Assembly (NCBI RefSeq): GCF_044377145.1
Contig: NZ_JBILJQ010000016.1
Span: 1 to 64,000 of the forward strand
DNA: 64,000 nucleotides
Direction: 5' to 3'
Origin: Aquimonas sp044377145
Lineage (GTDB): Bacteria > Pseudomonadota > Gammaproteobacteria > Xanthomonadales > Xanthomonadaceae
Position numbers and translations under genes: made by a program. This document shows positions 1 to 7,567 of the stretch, piece by piece (position 1 is the stretch's first letter; each line of letters begins with the position of its first letter). The notes under the pieces are model-generated. The model made no database searches, was not told the DNA's origin, and saw only the letters and a program-made list of their open reading frames with translations.

Positions 1-18
1 CTGTCGGATCCCGGACGA
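1..18 (+). repeat. Terminal inverted repeat of the IS, left copy
   Basis: CTGTCGGATCCCGGACGA at the very start of the window is the reverse complement, with one mismatch, of 1051-1068. It is the transposase-distal end of the element. Confidence 0.8.
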
Positions 19-962
19 TCGCGTACCTGCTTGACGAAGAGTTCCGGCTGGGTGGATTGCCAGCGTTTGAGCGCCAGAAGTGGAGTCTCGTGGTTGAGCG
101 CCTTCTGTGGCAAGTGGTGGTTGTAGAGCCAGATGTAGCGGGTCAGCGTTTGCTCCAGATCCTCGCCTGACTCGAACCGGTAGGTGTTCAGGACGTGCGA
201 GATCCGGCCGTTGAAGCGTTCCACCATGCCGTTGGTCTGCGGGCTCTTTGGACGGGTCAGGCGATGTTCGATGTCCAGCGCAGCACACAGTGCGTCGAAC
301 TCATGGGTGCCGCTCTCCGCGCGCTTGCGAAGGCCGAACAAGCGGTCGGTGAACTCCTTTCCGTTGTCGGTCAGAACAAACCGAATCTTGATGGGGCAGC
401 GCACATGCAGCGACTTCAGGAAGCGCCGCGCAGACGCGGCCGTCTTGTTGGGGCGAATCTCCGCATAGACCCAACGGGTGGCGCGATCAATGGCCACGAA
501 CAGATAGCGCCGCTGGCTCTCTCCAGGCATCTGCGGCAGGTACTTCACGTCGATGTGGACGTAGCCTGGATCGTAGGCCTTGAACGCCTTCGTCGGCCGC
601 ACAGGCGCTTCTTCGACCGGCAGCCGCGACACCCCGCGACGACGCAGCAAGCGATCCAGTGCCGACCGGCTCATGCTGGCGTGGATGAACTCCTTCACCA
701 CCGACAGCAGGTCATCCAGCGACAGCCGCAGTGTCTTGCGCAGTTCCACCACGACCTCTTCCTGCGCCGAGTTCAGCGTGGTCTGCAGACGATGCGCGGT
801 GTGGCTCAGGTCGTGCTGAATCGTGCGCTTGCGTCACTTGCGGATGGTCTGACGCGTGACCCCAAAGCGCTCCGCCAGCTCATAGTCGCTGCCGCTCGCC
901 TGCTGGATCTCGCGGCGTGTGGCGGGTGTGGTTCGGGCGTTCTTGTGCAGGCGAATGTTCAT
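1..962 (-). pseudogene. IS481-family transposase with an in-frame stop
   Basis: The frame starts at ATG 960-962 (MNIRLHKNARTTP, a typical IS481 N-terminus) and reads an HTH ending GVTRQTIRK. It then meets TGA at 834-836, where relatives have a Trp codon (TGG) in the IRKWKKR-like segment. After the stop the same frame stays open to base 1. It contains the DDE core: Asp in HIDVKYLP, Asp in TDNGKEF and Glu in MVERFNGR. A single G-to-A change therefore explains the damage. The last codons run off the left edge. Unless the stop is read through, only a 42-residue HTH fragment or an internally started catalytic fragment could be made. A sequencing error is the main alternative. Confidence 0.85.
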
Positions 963-1050
963 GCAGTCCTCGGAGCGGAAAGCATCGGTCAGCAGGCCAA
1001 CCAAGACCTCTCGTCCGATCAGCAGCGCTGACCGATTATGCAGGATGTAT

Positions 1051-1068
1051 TCGTCCGGGATGCGACAG
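1051..1068 (-). repeat. Terminal inverted repeat of the IS, right copy
   Basis: Read on the minus strand this is CTGTCGCATCCCGGACGA, matching 17 of 18 bases of the left end. Immediately beyond it, at 1069, the UbiM-like reading frame resumes, which fixes the insertion point. Confidence 0.8.
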
Positions 1069-1405
1069 CGCGGCGAATCAGGTGATTGGGGACCAGCCAG
1101 CCCAGCTGGGCGCTGGCGCCTGACGCGACATCGAAACCTGACGCGGCATTGCCGTTCAGCACCTTGGCGGCGCGCAGCGGATGGCGCTGGTCGGACGGGA
1201 TGCGCGGCCACACATCGAGTTGCTGAAGCAGAGCCACGCTGTGTTCGGTCAGCGCGATCTCGCGCCCATCGAGCTCCGGCGCGCCGAGCAGAGCGGCGGT
1301 CTGCGCTTCCACCAAGGCGATCCGCAAGCCGCTGCCGGCCAGTGCGCGAGCAAAGCACAGGCCGCTGGGGCCGGCGCCAATCACGATCACATCGAAGTCC
1401 AACAT
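1069..1405 (-). pseudogene. ubiM: UbiM-like FAD-dependent ubiquinone-pathway hydroxylase, 5' part only
   Basis: About 112 residues survive from ATG 1405. They show a Rossmann FAD-binding start (VIVIGAGPSGLCFARALAGSG), then DGREIALTEHS and LVPNHLIRRA, as in the UbiH/UbiF/UbiM family of aromatic-ring monooxygenases. The DGREIALT segment is most like UbiM, the 5-demethoxyubiquinol hydroxylase variant. At 1069 the frame enters the IS481 inverted repeat and runs to a spurious stop at 1019. The substrate-binding half and the second FAD motif are absent and, if they still exist, lie beyond the left edge. The gene should be inactive unless a second copy exists. The UbiM assignment is moderately sure; the FAD hydroxylase family is sure. 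Confidence 0.75.
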
Positions 1406-1550
1406 CGGTAGGGCCGCCTGGCGGAAAGCGATAGGCAGGGTCGCGCTTTCAGCCTACGGGCGACCTGATACGAATCAAGTGCAGCGGGGTTTCAGCCCAG
1501 ATGCGAACCCGCGCAGGCCTCTTGGGCACGGTCGCGGCGATGAGCGGTGC

Positions 1551-1875
1551 TCAAGCCAACATCCGCAACGAGAAATCGATCGCCCGCACGTGCTTGGACA
1601 GGCCGCCGATCGAGAGGCAGTCGACGCCGGTCTCGGCGATCGCGCGCACTCTGTCGAGGTCGAGACCACCGGAGACCTCCAGCGGCACTCGGCCGGCGCT
1701 GATGGCGACTGCACGGCGCATGTCGGCGAGGCTGAAGTCGTCGATCAGGATGCGGTCGGCGGCCACGACAATCGCCTGCTCCAGCTCATCGAAGTTCTCG
1801 ACCTCGACGATCACCGGCAGGCTCGGATGCAGGGCGCGGGCGCGCTCGACAATCGCGGCGATCGAGCCGGCCGCA
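1551..1875 (+). repeat. Direct repeat copy A (nadC 3' end)
   Basis: This segment aligns without gaps to 5737-6061 in the same orientation, at roughly 90 percent identity by eye. The two copies bracket a segment of about 3.9 kb that carries the DUF3142 and TPR/Lcl genes. Confidence 0.85.
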
Positions 1876-1910
1876 TCTCGTACTTCTGCGGCAGGCGCAG
1901 GCCCGCCCTG
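1551..1910 (-). pseudogene. nadC: Decayed duplicate of the nadC 3' end
   Basis: The frame from 1551 back to about 1875 encodes the last 107 or so residues of quinolinate phosphoribosyltransferase. It is nearly identical to the intact nadC at 5737-6588 (shared AAGSIAAIVERAR, IVEVENFDELEQAI, RILIDDFSLADMR, GVDC-SIGGLSKHV). Upstream of this, bases from 1879 match the intact gene again from 6138, so about 73 bp are missing. That is not a multiple of three, so the two parts are out of frame, and homology is lost near 1910. The phosphoribosyl-binding N-terminal half is absent, so the copy cannot be an enzyme. Confidence 0.85.
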
Positions 1911-2104
1911 CATGATTGCTCGTGGCTGGAGTAAACGCAGGGGCGCTGGGCGGTCAGGCCGCACCAGTGACAAGGGAGGCCCGCAGAGGCAAAGGCGGAA
2001 GTCGCAGCGGTGGGCTGGTGCCGGCGAAGGCTGCGATTGATGGACACTTCCGCCTGCATTACGCGACCATCACTTTGATCGTCTGGCCATAGCGGGAGGG
2101 CAAC

Positions 2105-3340
2105 GTGGCAAAGTTGGACCGGCTCCTCCACTTTCCGGCGGGTCAATTGGCCAACGCATGCTCGGCCCTCGCATGCTTGCTCCTCATGGTGAGTACGGAA
2201 ATCGCAGCCAGCCCCTCGGCCAAGTTGGATCACCAAGCCTATATCTGGCAGCGGCAGTGGACGCCGGCAGTGTCGGCGGCCATTGATCATGTGAAGCCCG
2301 ACCTCTCTGGCTTGCGCGTATTGGCCTTGCAATTCGACCCGATCCGCGGTTGGACTTCGCCAAGTGCAATTCATTTCACTGCCTTTCGCGATGTGCCGGT
2401 GGTGCTGGTAGTACGTCTGGAGCAATTGCCGGCGGGTGACGGGCAGGGCGAGACCTTGAATCAACTGATGGCGCTCCTCTCGCGTTGGCGAGCCGGGACA
2501 TCGGAAGTGAGGGGTCTGGAGATCGATTTTGACAGTGCGACCAGCCAGCTGGCTCGCTATGCCGAATTTCTGATGGAACTGCGGGCGCGTATGCCCAAAG
2601 GCTATCCACTCTCGATCACTGTCCTGCCTACGTGGATTGAAAGCAAAGCCTTTCCGGCGCTGGCACAATCCGTCGATCTGTTGGTGCTGCAGGTGCATGC
2701 CATCCAGCGTCCGCCAGCACCGTTGTTTGAGCCAAACCACGCGTGGCAGTGGATAGCGAGGCTGCAACGGGCGACCGAGAAGCCATTTCTGCTTGCCCTG
2801 CCTACGTATGGTTCAAGGGTCCATTTCGATGTTGATCATTCGATAATCGCAGTGGAGAGCGAACAGAAACTGGGTTCTCTGGGGGCCGCAGGTACCAGCG
2901 AGCAATACGCTGCCGCCCCCGTTCTGTTTGCCTTCGTGCGCGAGCTCGAAGACCGGGCGCCGGCCGGGTTGACTGGCGTCGCATGGTTTCGCCTGCCAAC
3001 GACCCGCGACCAGCGCGCGTGGTCGGCACAGACCTTACTGGCGGTGATCCGGGGAACACCGCTTGAGTCGAAGGTGCAAAGTGAGTTGCGACAGTCTGCA
3101 GCTGACAGCTTTGATGTGCTGCTGCATAACACGGGCAACATGGATGGCGAACTGCCACACCGCGTCCGTTTGCATGCCGAATGTCGGGCCGGCGATGGTG
3201 CGAGGACGTTCGAGTTTGATCTGCAGGCCAAGCATTTTCTGCGCTCAAGTGCAGCTAGTCTGCCTGCTGGCAGACGCATCGTCGTTGGTTGGGTCCGTTG
3301 TGTCGCCTTGGAGGGTTCAGATGTTGAGTTGGTTTGGTAG
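2105..3340 (+). CDS. DUF3142 domain protein, secreted
   Basis: This 411-residue protein starts at GTG 2105 behind a strong GGGAGGG ribosome-binding site. Residues 1-36 form a signal peptide with a hydrophobic core (ALACLLLMV). The body matches DUF3142: residues 139-143 read LEIDFD, followed by FLMELRARMP, LSITVLPTWI and DLLVLQVHAI. This looks like alternating strands of a TIM-barrel-like fold with acidic residues at strand ends. Function is unknown, and a glycoside-hydrolase-like role would be inference. Its stop overlaps the next gene by 20 nt, so the two are probably co-translated. Codon use is less G/C-biased than in neighbouring housekeeping genes, and the pair lies between two copies of nadC sequence, consistent with acquisition. 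Confidence 0.8.
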   Translation: MAKLDRLLHFPAGQLANACSALACLLLMVSTEIAASPSAKLDHQAYIWQRQWTPAVSAAIDHVKPDLSGLRVLALQFDPIRGWTSPSAIHFTAFRDVPVVLVVRLEQLPAGDGQGETLNQLMALLSRWRAGTSEVRGLEIDFDSATSQLARYAEFLMELRARMPKGYPLSITVLPTWIESKAFPALAQSVDLLVLQVHAIQRPPAPLFEPNHAWQWIARLQRATEKPFLLALPTYGSRVHFDVDHSIIAVESEQKLGSLGAAGTSEQYAAAPVLFAFVRELEDRAPAGLTGVAWFRLPTTRDQRAWSAQTLLAVIRGTPLESKVQSELRQSAADSFDVLLHNTGNMDGELPHRVRLHAECRAGDGARTFEFDLQAKHFLRSSAASLPAGRRIVVGWVRCVALEGSDVELVW

Positions 3341-5612
3341 AGTCGGCAGCGGTTTGATGGTCGGGTTGCTATTGTCGTCACCCGCGCGAAGCTGCGGGAT
3401 GTATTACCCTGAAACCACTGCCTTGCAGAAACTCGACGGGTTGGCCAATCAGCTGTTCAGCGATTTTCACGCTTCGATTCTGCACGAAGACTACCCCACT
3501 CTTCCATTGAGCGACTACTCCAACGAAATGCGTTGGCAAAGCAGTGGCGCACTCAGCACGCCTGAGGCCGAACAACAGCAGCTGAGTGCCGAAGATTTGG
3601 CCCGCGTTGAAGCAATGCGGGCTGCCGCAAGCTTTGAAGCCAGTTGGGAAGCGGGTGCGGGCCTGAGTGAGGAAGTGCGGCACTACACTGCAGGGGCTTG
3701 GGCATTTAGGCGCAACGAGCCGGATCGGGCGCGAGTGAATTTTTCCGCTGTGCTGCAACTGCCGGTTGCGCAGCAGCAGCATCGAGGTAGCTGGGCACAG
3801 TACATGCTGGCACGAATGGCGCTTGCTGATCTCCGCGAAGCAACAGCTACGAGCACGGACGCGCGCGAACTTGCAGTAGAGGCGAAGCAGGTGGCGGCCA
3901 TGTTTGCGCATGTGCGCGCCATCATCCATCAGCAACAAGCAAGTGACCCGCTGCTGTTGGCGCGCTCCAGCTGGGGGGAGGAGGCGGCGGCACTTCTTAT
4001 GGTCGGTGACGACCACGCCGCCACCGAGCGCTATCTCGCTCAGGCGCAACTGGGCTCATGGTCGGGACGGTCATCCTTGCTCATGGTGGCGCGCGCCATT
4101 GTTCGCGATGAGCAGCGCCTGCGGTCGGCGTTGGACGATCCACTGTTGCAGGCTTTGGTCACCGCCTTGGTGATGAGCACGCCGCTCGATGACATCGCTG
4201 ACGATGTCTACTCCCCTGCGGATCAATACCCCGTCAGTTTCAACCTCACTGCCTACTTGGGCGCCTTGCAACACCTGCCCGGAAAGGCTATTGCCGGCGC
4301 GGACCGGCTTGCGGCGCTGGCCTACCGGCAAGGGCATTACGGGTTGGCCACCGAACTGATCGAGCACACCAACTCGCCCTTGGGCTGGTGGCTGCGAGGG
4401 AAATTGGCCGAGCGTGCTGGGCAGACCGATCAGGCGCGACAGGCTTACCAGCGCGCCGAGCAGATGTGGCGCGAGACTCCGCAACTGCTTGAGCAGATGC
4501 CAGCACAGTGCGGTCCGCAAGTCGATCAGGCGCGGCTCGCCGCCAATGCGGGCGAAACAGTGGATGCGATGTTGCAGCTGCGCTCGACCGATCGCTTTGA
4601 GCATGTGATGACGGGGCTGGGTCTGATGCAGTTGTCTACCGCTCAATTGCGCAGCTACTTCGAGCAGCACGGTGACGCAAGCAGCGACTACGACTCGGTC
4701 CTCCGCCATGCTTTGGGGCTACGCCTTCTGGCCAGTGGCGACTCCGCGGCAGATGCGTTCTTGAGGGGAGGCCAGGCAAAGCTCATGGCGCGTCACCTGG
4801 ATGACGCCAGACAAACACTTGGGCGCGATCATCGGCAGACGTCGCAATCCCTGTTTGCCGCCGCCAGCGCACTGCGGGATCTGGACAACTCTGAACTAAA
4901 GGCCGCGTTGGATGCCAATCCCATCGAAGTGGACGCGCTGGGCTTTGACCGTCTGCGTGGCCCGCTCACCGGCCAGCTGTCCAGCAGCCGTGTGGCGGCC
5001 GACCTTGCCAATCAAGCAGCTGACCAACTGGCGCCTGGTTCGCAGGCATTCGCCGCCGTGCTGTGCCACGCCACCAGCTGGTTGCTGGCACGAAACCCGG
5101 AAACCGCGCGCATCTATTTCCGCCGCTATCAATTGCAGGGCAGATACTTCAAGTGGGCAGATGATTTTGGCCGCGGTTGTCCTCAGCCCGAGTTCGCTGA
5201 CGCGGCGGCGCCTTCCGCCATCGAGCCAGTACGATTCAAGCGCTGCCAGTCAAACGGCAACTGCTTCCGCTATCATTCCCCGCGCAGCGTGATTGATGAT
5301 CGCCAAGGGCTGCAGTGGGCGCAGCGTGACACCGAAGACGAGTGGGAAGGCCTTGACGCCGCCGGCCAAGCGTGTTCCGCGCTTGGCGAGGGATGGCGAT
5401 TGCCGACGTCGACCGAACTCAGTGGATTGAAAGCGCCTTTGAGCGAGGAGTCGATGCGTTGTGGCGAGACTTCTCGTTGCTCGATTTCGCTGTGGTTTCA
5501 GCTGTCGAGCGCTCAGCTGTGGACGGAGCAGGGCGGGTTCGATCTGGTCACTTGGCAGCTGTTGGCCGGCGCCGAAAACACCAGGGCAATGCCGGCGCTG
5601 TGTGTGCGGTGA
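3321..5612 (+). CDS. Exported TPR-rich protein with a C-terminal DUF1566/Lcl-like domain
   Basis: This 763-residue protein starts at ATG 3321, inside the end of the upstream gene, with GGAGGG about eight bases before it. The N-terminus is a signal peptide (SGLMVGLLLSSPARS) followed by CGMYYPET. The middle is almost entirely helical, with TPR/Sel1-like stretches (HYTAGAWAFRRNEPDRARVNF, LAERAGQTDQARQAYQRAEQ). From about residue 645 it changes to a Cys-containing module with GLQWAQ, ACSALGEGW and RLPTSTEL. This is the pattern of DUF1566/Lcl domains found in secreted and surface proteins. Function is unknown. The 20-nt overlap indicates it works with the DUF3142 protein. Base composition is unlike the flanking nadC and purEK genes. 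Confidence 0.75.
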   Translation: MLSWFGRVGSGLMVGLLLSSPARSCGMYYPETTALQKLDGLANQLFSDFHASILHEDYPTLPLSDYSNEMRWQSSGALSTPEAEQQQLSAEDLARVEAMRAAASFEASWEAGAGLSEEVRHYTAGAWAFRRNEPDRARVNFSAVLQLPVAQQQHRGSWAQYMLARMALADLREATATSTDARELAVEAKQVAAMFAHVRAIIHQQQASDPLLLARSSWGEEAAALLMVGDDHAATERYLAQAQLGSWSGRSSLLMVARAIVRDEQRLRSALDDPLLQALVTALVMSTPLDDIADDVYSPADQYPVSFNLTAYLGALQHLPGKAIAGADRLAALAYRQGHYGLATELIEHTNSPLGWWLRGKLAERAGQTDQARQAYQRAEQMWRETPQLLEQMPAQCGPQVDQARLAANAGETVDAMLQLRSTDRFEHVMTGLGLMQLSTAQLRSYFEQHGDASSDYDSVLRHALGLRLLASGDSAADAFLRGGQAKLMARHLDDARQTLGRDHRQTSQSLFAAASALRDLDNSELKAALDANPIEVDALGFDRLRGPLTGQLSSSRVAADLANQAADQLAPGSQAFAAVLCHATSWLLARNPETARIYFRRYQLQGRYFKWADDFGRGCPQPEFADAAAPSAIEPVRFKRCQSNGNCFRYHSPRSVIDDRQGLQWAQRDTEDEWEGLDAAGQACSALGEGWRLPTSTELSGLKAPLSEESMRCGETSRCSISLWFQLSSAQLWTEQGGFDLVTWQLLAGAENTRAMPALCVR

Positions 5613-5644
5613 CTGTTGGCTCGGGTCGACCGGGCGGCCGCTTC

Positions 5645-5677
5645 GTTTGCATTCCTTTCCTGTCAAAGGGTGCAAAC
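5645..5677 (+). terminator. Hairpin after the TPR/Lcl gene
   Basis: GTTTGCA and TGCAAAC pair across an inner CCTTT/AAAGG stem, followed by GATTTTAG. It lies between two convergent genes and could end transcription from the plus strand. The stem is imperfect and the T-run is short. Confidence 0.4.
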
Positions 5678-5736
5678 GCAGATTTTAGACGCTTTGAACC
5701 CTTCCGGCGCAATCGAGACTGCCAGCCTCACGATGC

Positions 5737-6061
5737 TCAGGCCGACAACCGCAGCGAGAAGTCGATCGCCTGTACGTGCTTGCTCAGGCCGCCGATCGAG
5801 ATGCAGTCGACGCCGGTCTCGGCGATCGCGCGCACGCTGTCGAGGTCAACACCGCCGGAGACTTCCAGCGGCACCCGACCGGCGCTGATGGTGACTGCCT
5901 GGCGCATGTCGGCGAGGCTGAAGTCATCGATCAGGATGCGGTCGGCGGCCACCGCAATCGCCTGCTCCAGCTCATCGAAGTTCTCGACCTCGACGATCAC
6001 CGGCAGGCCCGGGTGCAGGACGCGGGCGCGCTCGACAATCGCTGCGATCGAGCCGGCCGCA
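5737..6061 (+). repeat. Direct repeat copy B (nadC 3' end)
   Basis: This is the 3' end of the intact nadC, matching 1551-1875 in the same orientation. Confidence 0.85.
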
Positions 6062-6588
6062 GCGATGTGGTTCTCCTTCACCATCACCGCATCAAACAGG
6101 CCGATGCGATGGTTGTGTCCGCCGCCGCAGCGCACCGCGTACTTCTGCGCCAGTCGTAGACCCGGCAGGGTTTTGCGGGTGTCGAGGATGCGCGCGCGGG
6201 TGCCGGCCACGGTGCGCACGAACTCGGCGGTGCGGGTGGCAGTGGCCGACAGGGTCTGCAGAAAGTTCAGCGCACTGCGCTCGGCCGACAGCAGGGCGCG
6301 GCTGCGGCCGTGAAGCCGGCACACGGTCTGGCCCGCGCTGAGCACATCACCATCCACCGCGAGCCAGTCGATGCGCAGATCGGGGTCGAGCGCGCGGAAA
6401 CAGGTCTGGAACCACTCGCTGCCGGCCAGCACGGCCGAGGGCTCCTTGCACACCAGTTGGGCGTCACCGATGGCGTCGGCGTCGATCAAGGCGGCGGTGG
6501 CGTCGCCGGGGCCGATGTCCTCTTCCAGCGCTCGCACCACATCGAGCGGGATGCGCGCGCGCTCCTCGGGCTTGAGCTGTACGGACAT
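5737..6588 (-). CDS. nadC: Nicotinate-nucleotide pyrophosphorylase (quinolinate phosphoribosyltransferase)
   Basis: This cytoplasmic enzyme converts quinolinate and PRPP to nicotinate mononucleotide, CO2 and PPi in de novo NAD synthesis. The 283 residues match the family length. Recognisable parts are EDIGPGDATA near the start, the RSALNFLQTLS helix, DTRKTLPGLR (residues 136-145), GGGHNHR (155-161), VKENH (170-174) and the C-terminal barrel strands. The start is ATG 6588. It lies 5 nt downstream of the Trm112-like gene and is probably co-transcribed with it. Before the insertion at the left, it was probably followed by ubiM. It is the intact counterpart of the fragment at 1551-1910. Confidence 0.95.
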   Translation of the reverse strand: MSVQLKPEERARIPLDVVRALEEDIGPGDATAALIDADAIGDAQLVCKEPSAVLAGSEWFQTCFRALDPDLRIDWLAVDGDVLSAGQTVCRLHGRSRALLSAERSALNFLQTLSATATRTAEFVRTVAGTRARILDTRKTLPGLRLAQKYAVRCGGGHNHRIGLFDAVMVKENHIAAAGSIAAIVERARVLHPGLPVIVEVENFDELEQAIAVAADRILIDDFSLADMRQAVTISAGRVPLEVSGGVDLDSVRAIAETGVDCISIGGLSKHVQAIDFSLRLSA

Positions 6589-6593
6589 GCGCT

Positions 6594-6875
6594 TTATGCC
6601 GCGCGCGGTTCGGCGCCGGGCACGTGCAGCAGCTCGACGGCCTCGTCCGCCAGCAGTACCGGGATGCCGTCATCGATGCGGTAGGCGCGGGTGCCGTTGT
6701 CGGTCACCAGGCCTTCCTTCCACGGCTGGTTCAGTGCCAGGCCATCGGTCTGCTTGACGCCGCCGGCGGTGATCGCGGCATTCAGGGCGGCGAGGCGCTT
6801 GGCATCCAGCATGTGCAGGGGCTGGCGCGTCAGCGGGCAGCAGAGAATTTCGAGCAGGCGCGGGTCGAGGGCCAT
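6594..6875 (-). CDS. Trm112-like small zinc-ribbon-type protein
   Basis: This 93-residue protein begins MALDPRLLEILCCPLT and continues with LDAKRLAALNA, DGIPVLL and DEAVEL, the pattern of the bacterial Trm112/YcaR family. Only the first Cys pair (CC) is present and the second zinc ligand pair is missing, as in many bacterial members. Eukaryotic Trm112 activates methyltransferases; the bacterial role is not settled. ATG 6875 is preferred over upstream starts because the conserved family N-terminus begins there. It is 5 nt upstream of nadC and divergent from purE. Confidence 0.85.
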   Translation of the reverse strand: MALDPRLLEILCCPLTRQPLHMLDAKRLAALNAAITAGGVKQTDGLALNQPWKEGLVTDNGTRAYRIDDGIPVLLADEAVELLHVPGAEPRAA

Positions 6876-7030
6876 GGGCGTCTTCAAGGCGTGGAGCGGG
6901 CTGCGATTCTCGCAGCCGCGGCGCCGGCCTGCAAAGCAAGGCACGGACTGCTGGCCCCCGGCGCCGACTACACTACGCGGCCCGGCGGGGTGGACCCGCC
7001 GGAAAGATCCCCTAGCGGAGGCCGCAGGTC

Positions 7031-7567
7031 ATGACGGAGCACAGCGCCGGGCAGCCCGGATCGATTCCCCTCTCAGGCCCGCCGCTGGTCGGCGTGGTGA
7101 TGGGTTCGCGTTCGGACTGGGACACCATGCAGCAGGCCGTGCAGCGGCTCGAAGCGCTGGGCGTGCCGCACGAGGTTCAAGTGGTGTCGGCGCATCGCAC
7201 GCCCGATCTGTTGTTCGCCTACGCCGAGTCGGCCGAGGCGCGCGGCCTGCGCGCGATCATCGCCGGGGCCGGTGGCGCCGCCCATCTCCCCGGCATGCTG
7301 GCTGCCAAAACTGCGGTGCCGGTGCTCGGCGTACCGGTGCAGTCGAAGGCGCTGAACGGGCTCGATTCGCTGCTGTCGATCGTGCAGATGCCGGCCGGTA
7401 TACCGGTTGCTACCTTCGCGATTGGCGCGGCCGGTGCCGCCAATGCCGGACTGTTCGCGGCCAGTCTGCTGGCGGCGGATCACCCGCAGATCCGCGCTGC
7501 GCTGACGGCCTTCCGCGCCAAGCAGACCGAGGATGTCCTCGCCAATTCCGACCCGAGGCTGCCGTGA
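7031..7567 (+). CDS. purE: N5-carboxyaminoimidazole ribonucleotide mutase
   Basis: PurE isomerises N5-CAIR to CAIR in purine biosynthesis, acting right after PurK. The 178-residue protein has the class I signatures GVVMGSRSDWDTM, SAHRTPD (catalytic His) and AGAGGAAHLPGM, followed by the GVPVQSKALNGLDSLLSIVQMP active-site loops. ATG 7031 has a GGAGG about ten bases upstream. The stop overlaps the GTG start of purK by 4 nt (GTGA), the usual purEK arrangement. The N-terminus is about 15 residues longer than the core fold. Confidence 0.95.
   Translation: MTEHSAGQPGSIPLSGPPLVGVVMGSRSDWDTMQQAVQRLEALGVPHEVQVVSAHRTPDLLFAYAESAEARGLRAIIAGAGGAAHLPGMLAAKTAVPVLGVPVQSKALNGLDSLLSIVQMPAGIPVATFAIGAAGAANAGLFAASLLAADHPQIRAALTAFRAKQTEDVLANSDPRLP

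Larger units (their letters stand above)
1..1068 (-). mobile_element. IS481-family insertion sequence
   Basis: The element is bounded by imperfect terminal inverted repeats, 1-18 and 1051-1068, which match at 17 of 18 positions. Between them is one DDE transposase reading frame on the minus strand, the usual one-gene IS481 plan, and the length of about 1.07 kb fits the family. The right end lies inside a UbiM-like gene. The left repeat begins at base 1 of the window, so this may be a contig end formed at a repeated element. No target-site duplication can be checked because the left flank is absent. The family call rests on the transposase. Confidence 0.8.

Noticed and set aside
1551..1973. 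Complete 140-residue protein starting MSLVRPDRPAP
   Set aside because: Only the C-terminal 107 residues or so are nadC-derived. The start is unrelated sequence joined by an out-of-frame deletion, so it is a remnant rather than a gene.
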